Shown: positions 1-8,195, numbered from the stretch's first letter. The stretch is DNA of 64,000 nucleotides from Cellulomonas sp. HZM (GCF_000708885.1 NZ_JEOE01000015.1:22983-86982); one strand, 5' to 3'. Notes: a model not told the origin generated them from the letters alone. Numbers and translations are program-made.

Positions 1-801
1 CACCCGGCCGGTGAGGGCGGTCTGCTGGGCGTCGCCGTGCTCGGGTCCGACGGGGGCGCCGTCGACCTCGCGCTCTACGCCACCGCGGCCGACGACAACC
101 GCGTGCTGCGCGCGACGCTCACCGGTTCGTCGTTGGGCGACCTCCGGCCGGTGCTCACCGGCATCCACAAGGCGCGCAACCACGACGGCGGCCGGCTCGC
201 GGTGGGCCCCGACGGGTTCCTGTACGTGACCACGGGCGACGCGAACGAGCGGCCCGACGCGCAGGACCCCGCCTCGCTCAACGGCAAGATCCTGCGCGTC
301 ACGGCGGACGGTGAGCCCGCGCCGGGCAACCCGACGCCCGGCTCGCCCGTGTGGAGCCTCGGTCACCGCAACCCGCAGGGCCTCGGCTGGGTGCCCGACG
401 GGCGGATGCTCGCGGCCGAGTTCGGGCAGGACACGTGGGACGAGCTCAACGTGATCGAGCCGGGTGCGGACTACGGGTGGCCAGTGGTCGAGGGGCGCGC
501 CGGCCGTGCGGGGTTCGTCGACCCCGTCGCGCAGTGGGCGACGTCCGACGCGTCGCCGAGCGGCATCGCCGTGACCGACGACGCCGTGTACCTCGCGGCG
601 CTGCGCGGCGAACGGCTGTGGCGCGTCCCCCTGACGCCGGACGGCGTGGGCACGCCGCGCGCGCTGCTCACGGACCTGGGCCGCCTGCGCGCGGTCGCCG
701 AGGCGCCGGACGGCTCGCTGTGGGTGCTGACCAACAACACGGACGGCCGCGGCACCCCCCGCCCGGGCGACGACCGCATCGTCCGCATCACGCTCGGCTG
801 A
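1..801 (+). CDS. PQQ-dependent sugar (glucose/sorbosone-type) dehydrogenase, 3' part
   Basis: The reading frame is open from the first base and ends at the TGA at 799-801, so the N-terminus lies outside the window. The visible 266 residues begin with a GEGGLLG-type motif and continue through a beta-propeller with GPDGFLYV, GDANE, GHRNPQG and an acidic DELN stretch. These are hallmarks of the soluble aldose/sorbosone dehydrogenase (GSDH) family, which oxidises sugars with pyrroloquinoline quinone. In Gram-positive actinobacteria such proteins are usually exported, often as lipoproteins, but the signal peptide is not in view here. The substrate cannot be told from sequence. The gene is followed by a palindromic repeat and has no obvious functional link to its neighbours. 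Confidence 0.85.
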   Translation, partial: HPAGEGGLLGVAVLGSDGGAVDLALYATAADDNRVLRATLTGSSLGDLRPVLTGIHKARNHDGGRLAVGPDGFLYVTTGDANERPDAQDPASLNGKILRVTADGEPAPGNPTPGSPVWSLGHRNPQGLGWVPDGRMLAAEFGQDTWDELNVIEPGADYGWPVVEGRAGRAGFVDPVAQWATSDASPSGIAVTDDAVYLAALRGERLWRVPLTPDGVGTPRALLTDLGRLRAVAEAPDGSLWVLTNNTDGRGTPRPGDDRIVRITLG

Positions 802-908
802 CCTGCGCGACTCCACGCGCGGCTCTGCGGACGACTCCTCGCGCGGGTCCCCGCGCAGGCCCCGCGCGGGCCTCGCGCGGGCGTGCCGCGGCCTGCGTCG
901 GCGAACCG

Positions 909-992
909 GATCAGCGGGACTTGTGACAGGTGGGGCCTGATGTGGCGGGCAGCCCGCATCACCGGGCGCTCACGTCACAAGTGCCGCTGATC
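909..992. repeat. 84-bp palindromic element, copy A
   Basis: The left arm GATCAGCGGGACTTGTGAC (909-927) and right arm GTCACAAGTGCCGCTGATC (974-992) are inverted copies with one mismatch. They enclose 46 bases that contain a smaller GC-rich inverted repeat. The same arms with different centres recur at 2005-2088 and 12039-12122, each element exactly 84 bp long. Copy A lies between the sugar dehydrogenase and the DUF559 gene. It could act as a terminator, but the conserved arms point to a dispersed REP/MITE-like family. The rest of 802-1143 is GC-rich and I see no gene in it. Confidence 0.85.
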
Positions 993-1143
993 GTGACGTT
1001 CGCCCGCCCTGAGCCTCGGGTGGTACCGCCGGCGACGGGCCGCCACGCGCCGAACCGTCCACAGGAGCGCCGGCTGCGGCCGCTCTCCACAGCGGGCGCC
1101 GGTGCCTCCCCACGAGCGCGCCGATCCGTGGGCTGATCGGCGA

Positions 1144-2022
1144 GTGCTCACCGACACGGAACGGCGCCTTCGCGAGCTCGGAGGGGTCGCACGTCGACAG
1201 GATCTCGGGCGTCGCGCGGGCTCGGCGGCGACCCTCGCCGGTGAGATCGAACGAGGATCGGTCCGCCGGGTGGCCCGGGGCGTCTACGCGCTCGCGGGTG
1301 CTGGCCGCGCCGCGATCTCCGCGGTCGTGCACGGAGCCCGGCTCGGTTGTGTCTCGGCGGTGGAGTCGTACGGCGTCGCGGTGCTCCGCCCCGCGGCAGC
1401 GCCGCACCTGTCGGTACCGTGCAACCGCGGGACGACGGCATCCGACGCGCGGAGGGCGTGGCCGGCGGTCGTGCACCACGAGAGCGCCGCGCCGCAGGGT
1501 CGGGTGGCCGGCGTCGAGGCGGTCCCGCTGGACGAGGCGTTGGCGCGGATGCTGATCTGCTGCGCGCCTGCGGAGGCGCTCGTGTCGATCGACAGCGCGC
1601 TCAACCAGCGGCGCGCGACGCTCCGACAGATCGCGGCGGCGCTGCCGGTGACGTCCCCGGTCGGAGCCCGCTTCGTGCTCTCGCGCGCGGACGGCCGCAG
1701 CATGTCCCCGCTCGAGACCGTGGCGCGACTCGCTCTCGTCGCCGACGGGCTCGTGGTGGAGCCGGGGGTGCTCGTGGCCCGCGTCGGGTACGTCGACCTG
1801 CTCGTCGAGGGACGGGTGGTGGTGGAGCTCGACGGCTTCGAGTTCCACAGCTCGGTGCGTGCCTTCCGCGAAGATCGGCGACGTGACCGGGAGCTGGTCG
1901 CCCAGGGGTACCTGGTGCTGAGGTTCGCGGCGGCGGACGTCCGGCGTGACGTGGACCGGCTGGTCGATGCGGTCCGAGCGGCGTGCGGTCAGCTTCCGGA
2001 TCGCAATCAGCGGCTCTTGTGA
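1144..2022 (+). CDS. DUF559 protein with AbiEi-like N-terminal winged helix and Vsr-like nuclease fold
   Basis: The product is about 292 aa. The N-terminus (GGVARRQDL through RGVYAL) resembles the winged-helix found at the start of AbiEi-type and DUF559 proteins. The C-terminus contains VELDGFEFH followed by a basic REDRRRDREL helix and YLVLRF, the DUF559 signature, which belongs to the Vsr/PD-(D/E)XK-like nuclease fold. Catalysis is inferred from the fold and not shown. GTG at 1144 is preferred because family members start just before the winged helix; an in-frame GTG at 1102 would add 14 residues. No strong ribosome site is visible. Palindrome A lies upstream and palindrome B covers the stop codon, so the last residues (NQRLL) are encoded by repeat sequence. 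Confidence 0.8.
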   Translation: MLTDTERRLRELGGVARRQDLGRRAGSAATLAGEIERGSVRRVARGVYALAGAGRAAISAVVHGARLGCVSAVESYGVAVLRPAAAPHLSVPCNRGTTASDARRAWPAVVHHESAAPQGRVAGVEAVPLDEALARMLICCAPAEALVSIDSALNQRRATLRQIAAALPVTSPVGARFVLSRADGRSMSPLETVARLALVADGLVVEPGVLVARVGYVDLLVEGRVVVELDGFEFHSSVRAFREDRRRDRELVAQGYLVLRFAAADVRRDVDRLVDAVRAACGQLPDRNQRLL

Positions 2023-2088
2023 CGCGTGCGCACTCCGGACGCCTCCAGCGCGCCACTCCAGGCGCACCAGTCACAAGGTCCGCTGGTT
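2005..2088. repeat. 84-bp palindromic element, copy B, overlapping the DUF559 stop
   Basis: The left arm AATCAGCGGCTCTTGTGAC (2005-2023) contains the TGA stop of the DUF559 gene. The right arm GTCACAAGGTCCGCTGGTT (2070-2088) pairs with it at 16 of 19 positions. The 46-base centre differs from those of copies A and C but carries its own inner inverted pair, GTGCGC (2026-2031) and GCGCAC (2062-2067). As RNA it would form a long hairpin at the 3' end of the gene. A and B bracket the gene. Confidence 0.8.
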
Positions 2089-2203
2089 CTGCACCGCGAC
2101 CGAGCCGGGGGCGCGCGGAGCGTGCGAACGCACGGCGGTCCCGCGGTCGGCTCGCGGCCGGCTCGCGGCCGGACGTCGCCCGCGGCGGTGACCGCCGGGC
2201 ACC

Positions 2204-2209
2204 TAGGAT
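2204..2209 (+). promoter_or_regulatory. -10 box of a probable leaderless metG promoter
   Basis: TAGGAT fits the actinobacterial TANNNT consensus and ends 6 nt before the metG ATG, with no Shine-Dalgarno sequence between. The transcript is therefore likely to start at or next to the A of the start codon. Confidence 0.55.
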
Positions 2210-2215
2210 CGGCGC

Positions 2216-4000
2216 ATGTCCCGCATCCTGTCGGCCGTCGCGTGGCCCTACGCGAACGGTCCCCGCCACATCGGTCACGTCGCCGGCTTCGGCGTCCCCT
2301 CGGACGTCTTCTCCCGCTACATGCGCATGGCAGGCCACGACGTGCTCATGGTGTCGGGCACCGACGAGCACGGCACGCCGATCCTCGTGCAGGCCGAGCA
2401 GGAGGGCGTGAGCCCGCAGGAGCTGGCGGACCGCTACAACCGGGTCATCGTCGAGGACCTCACCAACCTGGGCCTGAGCTACGACCTGTTCACGCGCACC
2501 ACCACGCGCAACCACTACGCCGTGGTGCAGGAGATGTTCCGCACGGTGCACAAGAACGGCTACATGGTCGAGCAGTCGACGATGGGCGCGATCAGCCCCA
2601 GCACGGGCCGCACGCTGCCGGACCGCTACATCGAGGGCACGTGCCCCATCTGCGGGTACGACGGCGCGCGCGGCGACCAGTGCGACAACTGCGGCAACCA
2701 GCTCGACGCGATCGACCTGATCAACCCGAAGAGCCGCATCAACGGCGAGAAGCCGAAGTTCGTCGAGTCCACCCACTTCTTCCTCGACCTGCCCGCGTTC
2801 GCGAGCGCGCTCGAGACGTGGCTCAAGGGCCGCCAGGGCTGGCGCCCCAACGTGCTCAACTTCAGCCTCAACCTGGTCGACGACATGCGCCCGCGTGCCA
2901 TGACGCGGGACATCGACTGGGGCATCCCCGTGCCGCTGCCCGGCTGGGAGGACAACCCGAACAAGCGCCTGTACGTGTGGTTCGACGCGGTGATCGGGTA
3001 CCTCTCGGCGAGCGTCGAGTGGGCGCGCCGCAGCGGGGACGACGACGCGTGGCGCGCGTTCTGGAACGACCCGGAGGCCCTTAGCTACTACTTCATGGGC
3101 AAGGACAACATCACGTTCCACTCCCAGATCTGGCCCGCCGAGCTGCTGGGCTACGACGGGAAGGGTGACAAGGGCGGGGCGCCGGGCCCTTACGGCGACC
3201 TGCAGCTGCCCACCGAGGTGGTGAGCAGCGAGTTCCTCACGATGGAGGGCAAGAAGTTCGCGAGCTCGCGCGGCATCGTCATCTACGTGCGCGACATGCT
3301 CGCGCGCTACCAGCCGGACGCGCTGCGGTACTTCATCTCGACGGCCGGCCCGGAGAACCAGGACTCCGACTTCACGTGGGCGGACTTCCTGCGCCGCACC
3401 AACGACGAGCTCGTCGCGGGCTGGGGCAACCTCGTGAACCGCACCGCGAGCATGATCCACAAGAACTTCGGCGAGATCCCCGCGGCGGGTGAGCTCGCGG
3501 ACGTGGACCGGGCGCTGCTCGCGACGTCCTCCGGCGCGTTCGCGCGCGTCGGGGAGCTCGTCGGGACGCACCGGCACAAGGCGGCGATCGGCGAGGCGAT
3601 GCGCGTGGTGCAGGAGGCCAACCGCTACGTCTCGGAGACCGAGCCGTGGAAGCTGACCGCGGACCGCGAGAGGCTCGCCACGGTGCTGAACACCGCGGCG
3701 CAGGCGGTGAGCGACGCGAACACGCTGCTCGCACCGTTCCTGCCGCACTCGGCGCAGCAGGTGCACGAGACGTTCGGCCGCACCGGCACGTTCGCGCCGC
3801 AGCCCCGCATCGACGAGGTCACGGACCTGGACGACGAGTCGCGGCACTACCCGGTCATCACGGGTGACTACTCGGGCGTGCCCGCGTGGGAGTCCGTGCC
3901 CGTGGTGGCCGGGACGGCGGTCGCGAAGCCGACGCCCGTGTTCACCAAGCTCGACGACTCGATCGTCGAGGAGGAGCTCGCCCGGTACGCGGCGCGCTGA
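2216..4000 (+). CDS. metG: methionyl-tRNA synthetase
   Basis: The 594-residue enzyme charges tRNA-Met in the cytoplasm using ATP. The class I HIGH motif is at residues 18-21. A four-cysteine zinc knuckle follows at C143, C146, C156 and C159. The second class I signature is the variant KFASS (347-351) in place of KMSKS. The length fits the bacterial type without the C-terminal dimerisation domain. The ATG at 2216 is supported by the -10 box immediately upstream and by the conserved start of the Rossmann fold. The stop overlaps the tatD start (TGATG), so the two genes are probably co-transcribed. Confidence 0.97.
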   Translation: MSRILSAVAWPYANGPRHIGHVAGFGVPSDVFSRYMRMAGHDVLMVSGTDEHGTPILVQAEQEGVSPQELADRYNRVIVEDLTNLGLSYDLFTRTTTRNHYAVVQEMFRTVHKNGYMVEQSTMGAISPSTGRTLPDRYIEGTCPICGYDGARGDQCDNCGNQLDAIDLINPKSRINGEKPKFVESTHFFLDLPAFASALETWLKGRQGWRPNVLNFSLNLVDDMRPRAMTRDIDWGIPVPLPGWEDNPNKRLYVWFDAVIGYLSASVEWARRSGDDDAWRAFWNDPEALSYYFMGKDNITFHSQIWPAELLGYDGKGDKGGAPGPYGDLQLPTEVVSSEFLTMEGKKFASSRGIVIYVRDMLARYQPDALRYFISTAGPENQDSDFTWADFLRRTNDELVAGWGNLVNRTASMIHKNFGEIPAAGELADVDRALLATSSGAFARVGELVGTHRHKAAIGEAMRVVQEANRYVSETEPWKLTADRERLATVLNTAAQAVSDANTLLAPFLPHSAQQVHETFGRTGTFAPQPRIDEVTDLDDESRHYPVITGDYSGVPAWESVPVVAGTAVAKPTPVFTKLDDSIVEEELARYAAR

Positions 4001-4932
4001 TGGCGCGCACACGCGAGCGCGGTTGGCCCGCGCGCCCGGAGCCGCTGCCGGTGCCCGTGGTGGACAACCACACGCACCTGGAGTCGGTCGTCGAGTGGGT
4101 GGCGGACGGCTGGGCGGCGGGTGGCGACGAGCGTGAGCTGCCGGGGGTCGCGGAGCACGTCGCGCGCGCGGCCTCGGTGGGCGTGACCCGGATGGTTCAG
4201 GTCGGCTGCGACCTCGACGCCGTCGCGTGGACGGATGCCGCGGTGCGCGCGCACCCGCAGCTGCTGGGCGCGGTGGCGATCCACCCCAACGAGGCCGTGC
4301 TGCACGCGGGCGTGCGCGAGGTGGCCCCCGACGGCCTCGAGCCCGACCCGCAGCCGCGGCACGCGATGTCGCTCGACGACGCGATCGACGCGGTGATGCT
4401 CGTCGCGCGCGCGAACCCGCGGGTCCGCGCGATCGGGGAGACGGGTCTCGACCACTTCCGCGCCGGCCCGCGTGGCCGGGCCGTCCAGCGCGACGCATTC
4501 CGTGCGCACGTCGCGCTCGCCAAGGAGCTGGACCTGGCGCTGCAGATCCACGACCGCGACGCGCACGACGAGGTGGTCGAGGTCCTGCTCGCGGACGGTG
4601 CACCCGAGCGCACGGTGTTCCACTGCTTCTCGGGAGGGCCAGCGCTCGCCGAGGTGGCTGCCGAGCAGGGCTGGTTCTGCTCGTTCGCGGGGCCGGTCTC
4701 GTTCCCCGCGAACGAGGACCTGCGTGCGGCGGCGCGCCTGCTCCCGGCGGAGCTGCTGCTCGTCGAGACGGACGCCCCCTACCTCACGGTCCACCCGTTC
4801 CGTGGCCGTCCCAACGCGCCCTACCTGCTGCCCGGCACGGTCCGCACGCTCGCGGAGGTCCGCGACGTCCCCCTGGCCGACCTGTGCGCGACCCTGTCGA
4901 CTACGTCGGAACGCGTCTACGGCCCGTGGTGA
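4000..4932 (+). CDS. tatD: TatD-family metal-dependent DNase
   Basis: The 310-aa product is a TIM-barrel amidohydrolase-superfamily nuclease. Metal ligands are visible: H24 and H26 in DNHTH, the Glu of GETGLDHF, His in IHDRDAHDE, His in FHCFSGG and Asp in ETDAPYL. TatD proteins have 3'-5' exonuclease activity and are linked to DNA repair and degradation. The ATG shares a base with the metG stop. The last codons (GPW, stop) are already the first unit of a 14-bp tandem repeat that continues downstream. The metG-tatD-rpf-rsmA-ispE order is conserved in actinobacteria. Confidence 0.92.
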   Translation: MARTRERGWPARPEPLPVPVVDNHTHLESVVEWVADGWAAGGDERELPGVAEHVARAASVGVTRMVQVGCDLDAVAWTDAAVRAHPQLLGAVAIHPNEAVLHAGVREVAPDGLEPDPQPRHAMSLDDAIDAVMLVARANPRVRAIGETGLDHFRAGPRGRAVQRDAFRAHVALAKELDLALQIHDRDAHDEVVEVLLADGAPERTVFHCFSGGPALAEVAAEQGWFCSFAGPVSFPANEDLRAAARLLPAELLLVETDAPYLTVHPFRGRPNAPYLLPGTVRTLAEVRDVPLADLCATLSTTSERVYGPW

Positions 4933-5003
4933 CCGGCCCGTGGTGACCGGCCCGTGGTGACTGGCCCGTGATGACTCGCCCGTGATGACCGGCCCGTGTG
5001 ACC
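4921..5003 (+). repeat. tandem repeat, six 13-14 bp units at the tatD 3' end
   Basis: Units of consensus GGCCCGTGGTGACC run head to tail at 4921, 4935, 4949, 4963, 4977 and 4991 (the last is 13 bp), with a partial unit after. The first two are identical and later ones carry one or two changes. The array starts inside tatD and supplies its stop codon. There are no spacers, so it is not a CRISPR. Confidence 0.9.
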
Positions 5004-5018
5004 AGCCCGTCCGCGAGC

Positions 5019-5056
5019 GGGTGCGTTCTGGCTCGCCTCGACAGCCAGAACCACCC
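5019..5056 (+). terminator. hairpin after tatD, candidate terminator
   Basis: GGGTGCGTTCTGGCT (5019-5033) pairs with AGCCAGAACCACCC (5043-5056) across a 9-nt loop, with one bulged base. No T-run follows, so it would be a hairpin-only terminator of the kind common in GC-rich actinobacteria. The rest of 5057-5309 holds short GC-rich repeats around the rpf promoter and no gene. Confidence 0.5.
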
Positions 5057-5190
5057 GTTCGGGGTGCGCGCCGCGACACGCCGGGCCGACACGCCGGGGC
5101 CACGCCGGGGTGGTGGGGCCACGGCGGGACGGTCCTCGTCCGGACGGGTGCTGGAGCCCCGTGCGGCGACGGTCCCGGCTACCCGCAGCG

Positions 5191-5207
5191 GTCACGGATC
5201 GGTTACG
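5191..5207 (+). promoter_or_regulatory. GTCACG/GTTACG direct repeat upstream of the first rpf gene
   Basis: GTCACG (5191-5196) and GTTACG (5202-5207) are 11 bp apart, one helical turn. The same arrangement and flanks (CGGTTACGGTC) occur upstream of the second rpf gene at 6620-6636. TACGGT (5204-5209) inside it could serve as a -10 box. Direct GTNACG-like repeats are the kind of site bound by MtrA, a known regulator of rpf genes. That assignment is inference. Confidence 0.45.
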
Positions 5208-5309
5208 GTCGGACGGCTGAACCGACCCCTCCCGGCTCAGGTCGCGGCTCGCGCGCGCCGACGTGGAGGGTAGAGGTCGAGAGACTGCCACCGACGAGAG
5301 GCGACGAGC

Positions 5310-6575
5310 GTGCACGCGGACGACCGGGCTGACGGGCGCGTCGAGCGTCCCGCGCACCCGGCGGCGTCCGCGACGACGGTGCCCGCGACGACGGTGCCCG
5401 CGACGGCGCCCGCCCGGACCGGACCGCGTGCCGTGCGCATCGCCGCGCAGGCGGGGGTGCTCGCGCTCGTCGTCGGCGCCACCAGCGCGTTCGCGGTGCT
5501 GCACAAGACGGTGACCGTCGACCTCGACGGCCAGGCCGTGCAGGTCGAGGGCTTCGGGCGCACGGTCGGCCAGGTGCTGGCGGACGCGAAGATCGAGGTC
5601 GGCCCGCGGGACCTCGTCGCCCCTGGGCTGCACGACGCGGTGAGCAAGGGCGAGCAGATCGTCGTGCGCCACGGCCGCAGCGTCGAGGTGCAGGTCGACG
5701 GCGAGCAGCGCAAGGTGTGGACCACGGCGCTCACGGTCGGCGAGGCGGTCGACGCGATGGGCCTGCGCGACGGCGACGTCCGCCTCTCGGCGTCCCGCTC
5801 GGAGCCGCTGGGCCGTGACGCGCTGCGCGTGTCGACGCAGAAGACGATCCACCTGGTCGTGGACGGCCAGGTGATCGACGGCGTGAGCAGCGCAGACACC
5901 GTGCGCGACGCGCTCAAGGAGATCGGCCTGGTGCTCGGCGAGGGCGACCACGTCTCGGTCCCGCTCGACGCGACGGCCGTCGACGGCCTCGTCGTGCTGG
6001 TGACGCGCGCCGCGACCGACGGGCAGACGCGCACCGAGGCGGTCCCGTTCGACACCGAGGAGGTCGACGACCCCGGGCTGGCGAAGGGCCAGAAGGTCGT
6101 CGTCACCAAGGGCCGGGCGGGCGTCCGCACGACGACGTACGAGACCGAGTCGGTGGGCGGCGTCGTCACGAAGCGCACCGCGCTCTCGTCGGTCGTCACG
6201 ACCGAGCCGGTGACCCAGGTGGTCCACATCGGCACGATGGTGCTGCCGGACCCGAGCCAGGTGAAGGTCGCGCCGGGCAGCGCGCAGGCGATCGCGAAGG
6301 AGCTCGCGGCGGCTCGCGGCTGGGGCGACGACCAGTTCGCGTGCCTCGTCCAGCTGTGGAAGCGCGAGAGCGGCTGGCGGATCAACGCCGAGAACAAGTC
6401 GTCGGGCGCGTACGGGATCCCGCAGGCGCTGCCGGGCTCGAAGATGGCGAGCGTCGGGGCGGACTGGCGCACCAACCCCGCGACGCAGATCACCTGGGGG
6501 CTGAACTACATCAAGGGCCGCTACAAGACGCCCTGCGGGGCCTGGGCCTCTTTCCAGTCGCAGGGCTGGTACTGA
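5310..6575 (+). CDS. secreted resuscitation-factor-like muralytic protein with SLT-like C-terminus
   Basis: The 421-aa product has an Ala/Thr/Pro-rich N-terminus, one membrane segment or uncleaved signal at about residues 47-67, three DUF348 repeats, a G5-like domain, and a C-terminal lysozyme-like transglycosylase domain. The likely catalytic Glu is in KRESGWRINAENKSSGAYG. Its end (ITWGLNYIKGRYKTPCGAW) resembles lytic transglycosylases more than classical Rpf. It probably cleaves peptidoglycan glycan strands at the cell surface. GTG at 5310 is the first start in a frame that reaches the membrane segment. A weak 6-bp hairpin (6575-6596) follows. The paralogue next to it shares the architecture but has a different catalytic domain. 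Confidence 0.85.
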   Translation: MHADDRADGRVERPAHPAASATTVPATTVPATAPARTGPRAVRIAAQAGVLALVVGATSAFAVLHKTVTVDLDGQAVQVEGFGRTVGQVLADAKIEVGPRDLVAPGLHDAVSKGEQIVVRHGRSVEVQVDGEQRKVWTTALTVGEAVDAMGLRDGDVRLSASRSEPLGRDALRVSTQKTIHLVVDGQVIDGVSSADTVRDALKEIGLVLGEGDHVSVPLDATAVDGLVVLVTRAATDGQTRTEAVPFDTEEVDDPGLAKGQKVVVTKGRAGVRTTTYETESVGGVVTKRTALSSVVTTEPVTQVVHIGTMVLPDPSQVKVAPGSAQAIAKELAAARGWGDDQFACLVQLWKRESGWRINAENKSSGAYGIPQALPGSKMASVGADWRTNPATQITWGLNYIKGRYKTPCGAWASFQSQGWY

Positions 6576-6608
6576 CCGTCCCTTTACCATGACGGTGCGG
6601 GGCAGGGG

Positions 6609-6638
6609 TTGGCATCCGGATCACGATTCGGTTACGGT
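6609..6638 (+). promoter_or_regulatory. promoter and GTYACG-type operator of the second rpf gene
   Basis: TTGGCA (6609-6614) and TACGGT (6633-6638) form a -35/-10 pair with an 18-nt spacer. An ATCACG (6620-6625) and GTTACG (6631-6636) direct repeat with 11-bp period overlaps it and matches the block upstream of the first rpf gene. Transcription from here would leave a leader of about 215 nt. Confidence 0.5.
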
Positions 6639-6644
6639 CGCGTG

Positions 6645-6859
6645 TCGCTTCGCGAGGAAGCCCGCCCAGGGCAACTGAGCGCGCGGCCCGGGACCCGCCA
6701 GCGGGTGGGTCCGGGAACAGCCGGATCGGGGATCCGGGAACCGACGGGGACGCCACCCTCCTGGTGTCCGTGGGACTGCAGACCGGTCCACCGCTCGGGT
6801 GCCTGCGCCAGCGCGGCACGTCCGCCCCCGTGCCCGGGAACCACGACGGCTGGAGCCCC
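6645..6859 (+). promoter_or_regulatory. long structured leader of the second rpf gene
   Basis: Several stable hairpins follow one another: ACCCGC/GCGGGT near 6693-6706, CCGGATC/GATCCGG with a GGG loop near 6720-6736, and CACC/GGTG extended by GGA/TCC near 6749-6772. The leader is far longer than needed for translation initiation. I could not match it to the c-di-AMP (ydaO) riboswitch that precedes rpf genes in other actinobacteria, because the GTCAGCTAACC core is absent. Confidence 0.4.
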
Positions 6860-8122
6860 GTGCCCTTCTCGACCCGCCTCAGCGGCCTCTTCTCCCGCCA
6901 CGACGCGACCACCCCGGGCAACGACCCCGCGGACGTCGCCGGCACCGCCCCCACGGGCGACGAGCGAGGGGCCAGGCGTGGTCGCCGGGCTCTGCCCGTC
7001 GTCGCCGGCGCGGCCGTGCTCGTGCTCGCGGGTGGCACCGCTGCCTACGCCAACGCCCACAAGCAGGTCCAGCTCGACGTCGACGGCCAGGTCACCAAGG
7101 TCGACACGTTCGCCGGCTCGGTCGACAAGCTGCTCGCCGAGCAGGGTGTGAAGGTCGGCGCCCGCGACGACGTCTCGACCTCGGGCGCACTGCGCGAGGG
7201 CCAGGACGTCGTCGTGCGCCACGCACACCAGATCACGGTCGAGACGGACGGCGTCAACCGCCAGGTCTGGACCACGGCGCTCACGGCCGACGAGGCGCTC
7301 GAGACGCTCGCGTCGCGCGACGACCGCGTCTCGCTCGTCGCCTCGCGCTCGTCGGACGGCCGCGCCGAGCTGCCGCTGGACCTCGTGCTGCACGGGTCGG
7401 TGGACGTCACGGTCGACGGCGACACGCACGCCGTCCCCGACGCCGACGTCCCCGTCGGCCAGGTGCTGACCGACCTCGACGTCACGCTCGCACCGCTCGA
7501 CCGCGTGTTCGTCACGCAGCGGGGCGACCGCGTGCAGGTCGTCGTGAACCGCGTCGTCGTCGAGGAGAAGACCACGAAGAAGTCGGTGAAGTTCGACTCG
7601 TCGACCAAGAAGGACTCCGACCGCTACGTCGGCACCAAGGTCGTCACGACCAAGGGCAAGAAGGGCGTGCGGACGGTCGTCGAGCGCGTCACGAAGGTGG
7701 ACGGCAAGGTCACAGACACCGTGAAGCTGTCCGACGACGTGACGACGAAGGCCGTCGACGAGGTCGTCACCGTGGGCACCAAGGAGCGTCCCGTCGTGAC
7801 GACCTCGACGAAGTCCTCGGGGTCCTCGAGCTCGGGCTCGTCGAGCCAGAAGTCCGGTCCGATCAAGGCCGGTGGCAAGGCCGACGACCTCAACTGGGCC
7901 GCGCTCGCCAAGTGCGAGTCGGGCGGCAACCCGCACGTCGTCTCGTCGAACGGCCTCTACCACGGCCTCTACCAGTTCTCGGTGGGCACGTGGCGAGCGG
8001 TCGGCGGGGCCGGCCTGCCGTCGAAGGCCTCGGCCTCGGAGCAGACCGCGCGCGCCAAGATGCTCTACAACCGCTCGGGTGCCGGTCAGTGGCCCGTGTG
8101 CGGCAAGCGCCTGTTCTCCTGA
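6860..8122 (+). CDS. rpfB: resuscitation-promoting factor RpfB-like
   Basis: The protein is about 420 aa from GTG 6860, chosen because GGAG lies 4 nt upstream; an in-frame start at 6764 would fall inside the structured leader. One membrane segment spans residues 44-64. Three DUF348 repeats, a G5 domain rich in Lys/Thr and a Ser-rich linker follow. The C-terminal Rpf domain (LNWAALAKCESGGNP, YHGLYQFSVGTWRAVGG, QWPVCGKRLF) has the catalytic Glu in CESGG and the paired cysteines. Rpf proteins hydrolyse peptidoglycan and wake dormant cells. The place between tatD and rsmA matches rpfB in mycobacteria. Confidence 0.92.
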   Translation: MPFSTRLSGLFSRHDATTPGNDPADVAGTAPTGDERGARRGRRALPVVAGAAVLVLAGGTAAYANAHKQVQLDVDGQVTKVDTFAGSVDKLLAEQGVKVGARDDVSTSGALREGQDVVVRHAHQITVETDGVNRQVWTTALTADEALETLASRDDRVSLVASRSSDGRAELPLDLVLHGSVDVTVDGDTHAVPDADVPVGQVLTDLDVTLAPLDRVFVTQRGDRVQVVVNRVVVEEKTTKKSVKFDSSTKKDSDRYVGTKVVTTKGKKGVRTVVERVTKVDGKVTDTVKLSDDVTTKAVDEVVTVGTKERPVVTTSTKSSGSSSSGSSSQKSGPIKAGGKADDLNWAALAKCESGGNPHVVSSNGLYHGLYQFSVGTWRAVGGAGLPSKASASEQTARAKMLYNRSGAGQWPVCGKRLFS

Positions 8123-8136
8123 CGCGCTCCTGACGC

Positions 8137-8180
8137 AGCGCCCGTCCCCGTCGCCCTCGTGGCTGGTGGGGGCGGGCGCT
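8137..8180 (+). terminator. terminator hairpin after rpfB
   Basis: AGCGCCCGTCCCC (8137-8149) pairs with GGGGGCGGGCGCT (8168-8180) over 13 positions with one G-T wobble and an 18-nt loop. TCGTCGTC follows. It separates rpfB from rsmA, which has its own promoter. Confidence 0.7.
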
Positions 8181-8195
8181 TCGTCGTCGCTCGCA

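Noticed and set aside
802..908. Possible terminator in the CGCGCGGG-rich stretch after the sugar dehydrogenase gene.
   Set aside because: The short repeats pair in several equivalent ways and no distinct stem with a defined end is visible.
909..2088. The DUF559 gene and palindromes as a classical IS element.
   Set aside because: The flanking elements are each palindromic and not terminal inverted repeats of one unit; there is no transposase motif and no visible target duplication.
4921..5003. Repeat array considered as a CRISPR.
   Set aside because: Units are 13-14 bp and directly adjacent with no spacers, and no cas genes are present.
6645..6859. c-di-AMP (ydaO) riboswitch before rpfB.
   Set aside because: The conserved GGGGTGAAT-type and GTCAGCTAACC cores are missing; only general GC-rich hairpins are seen.
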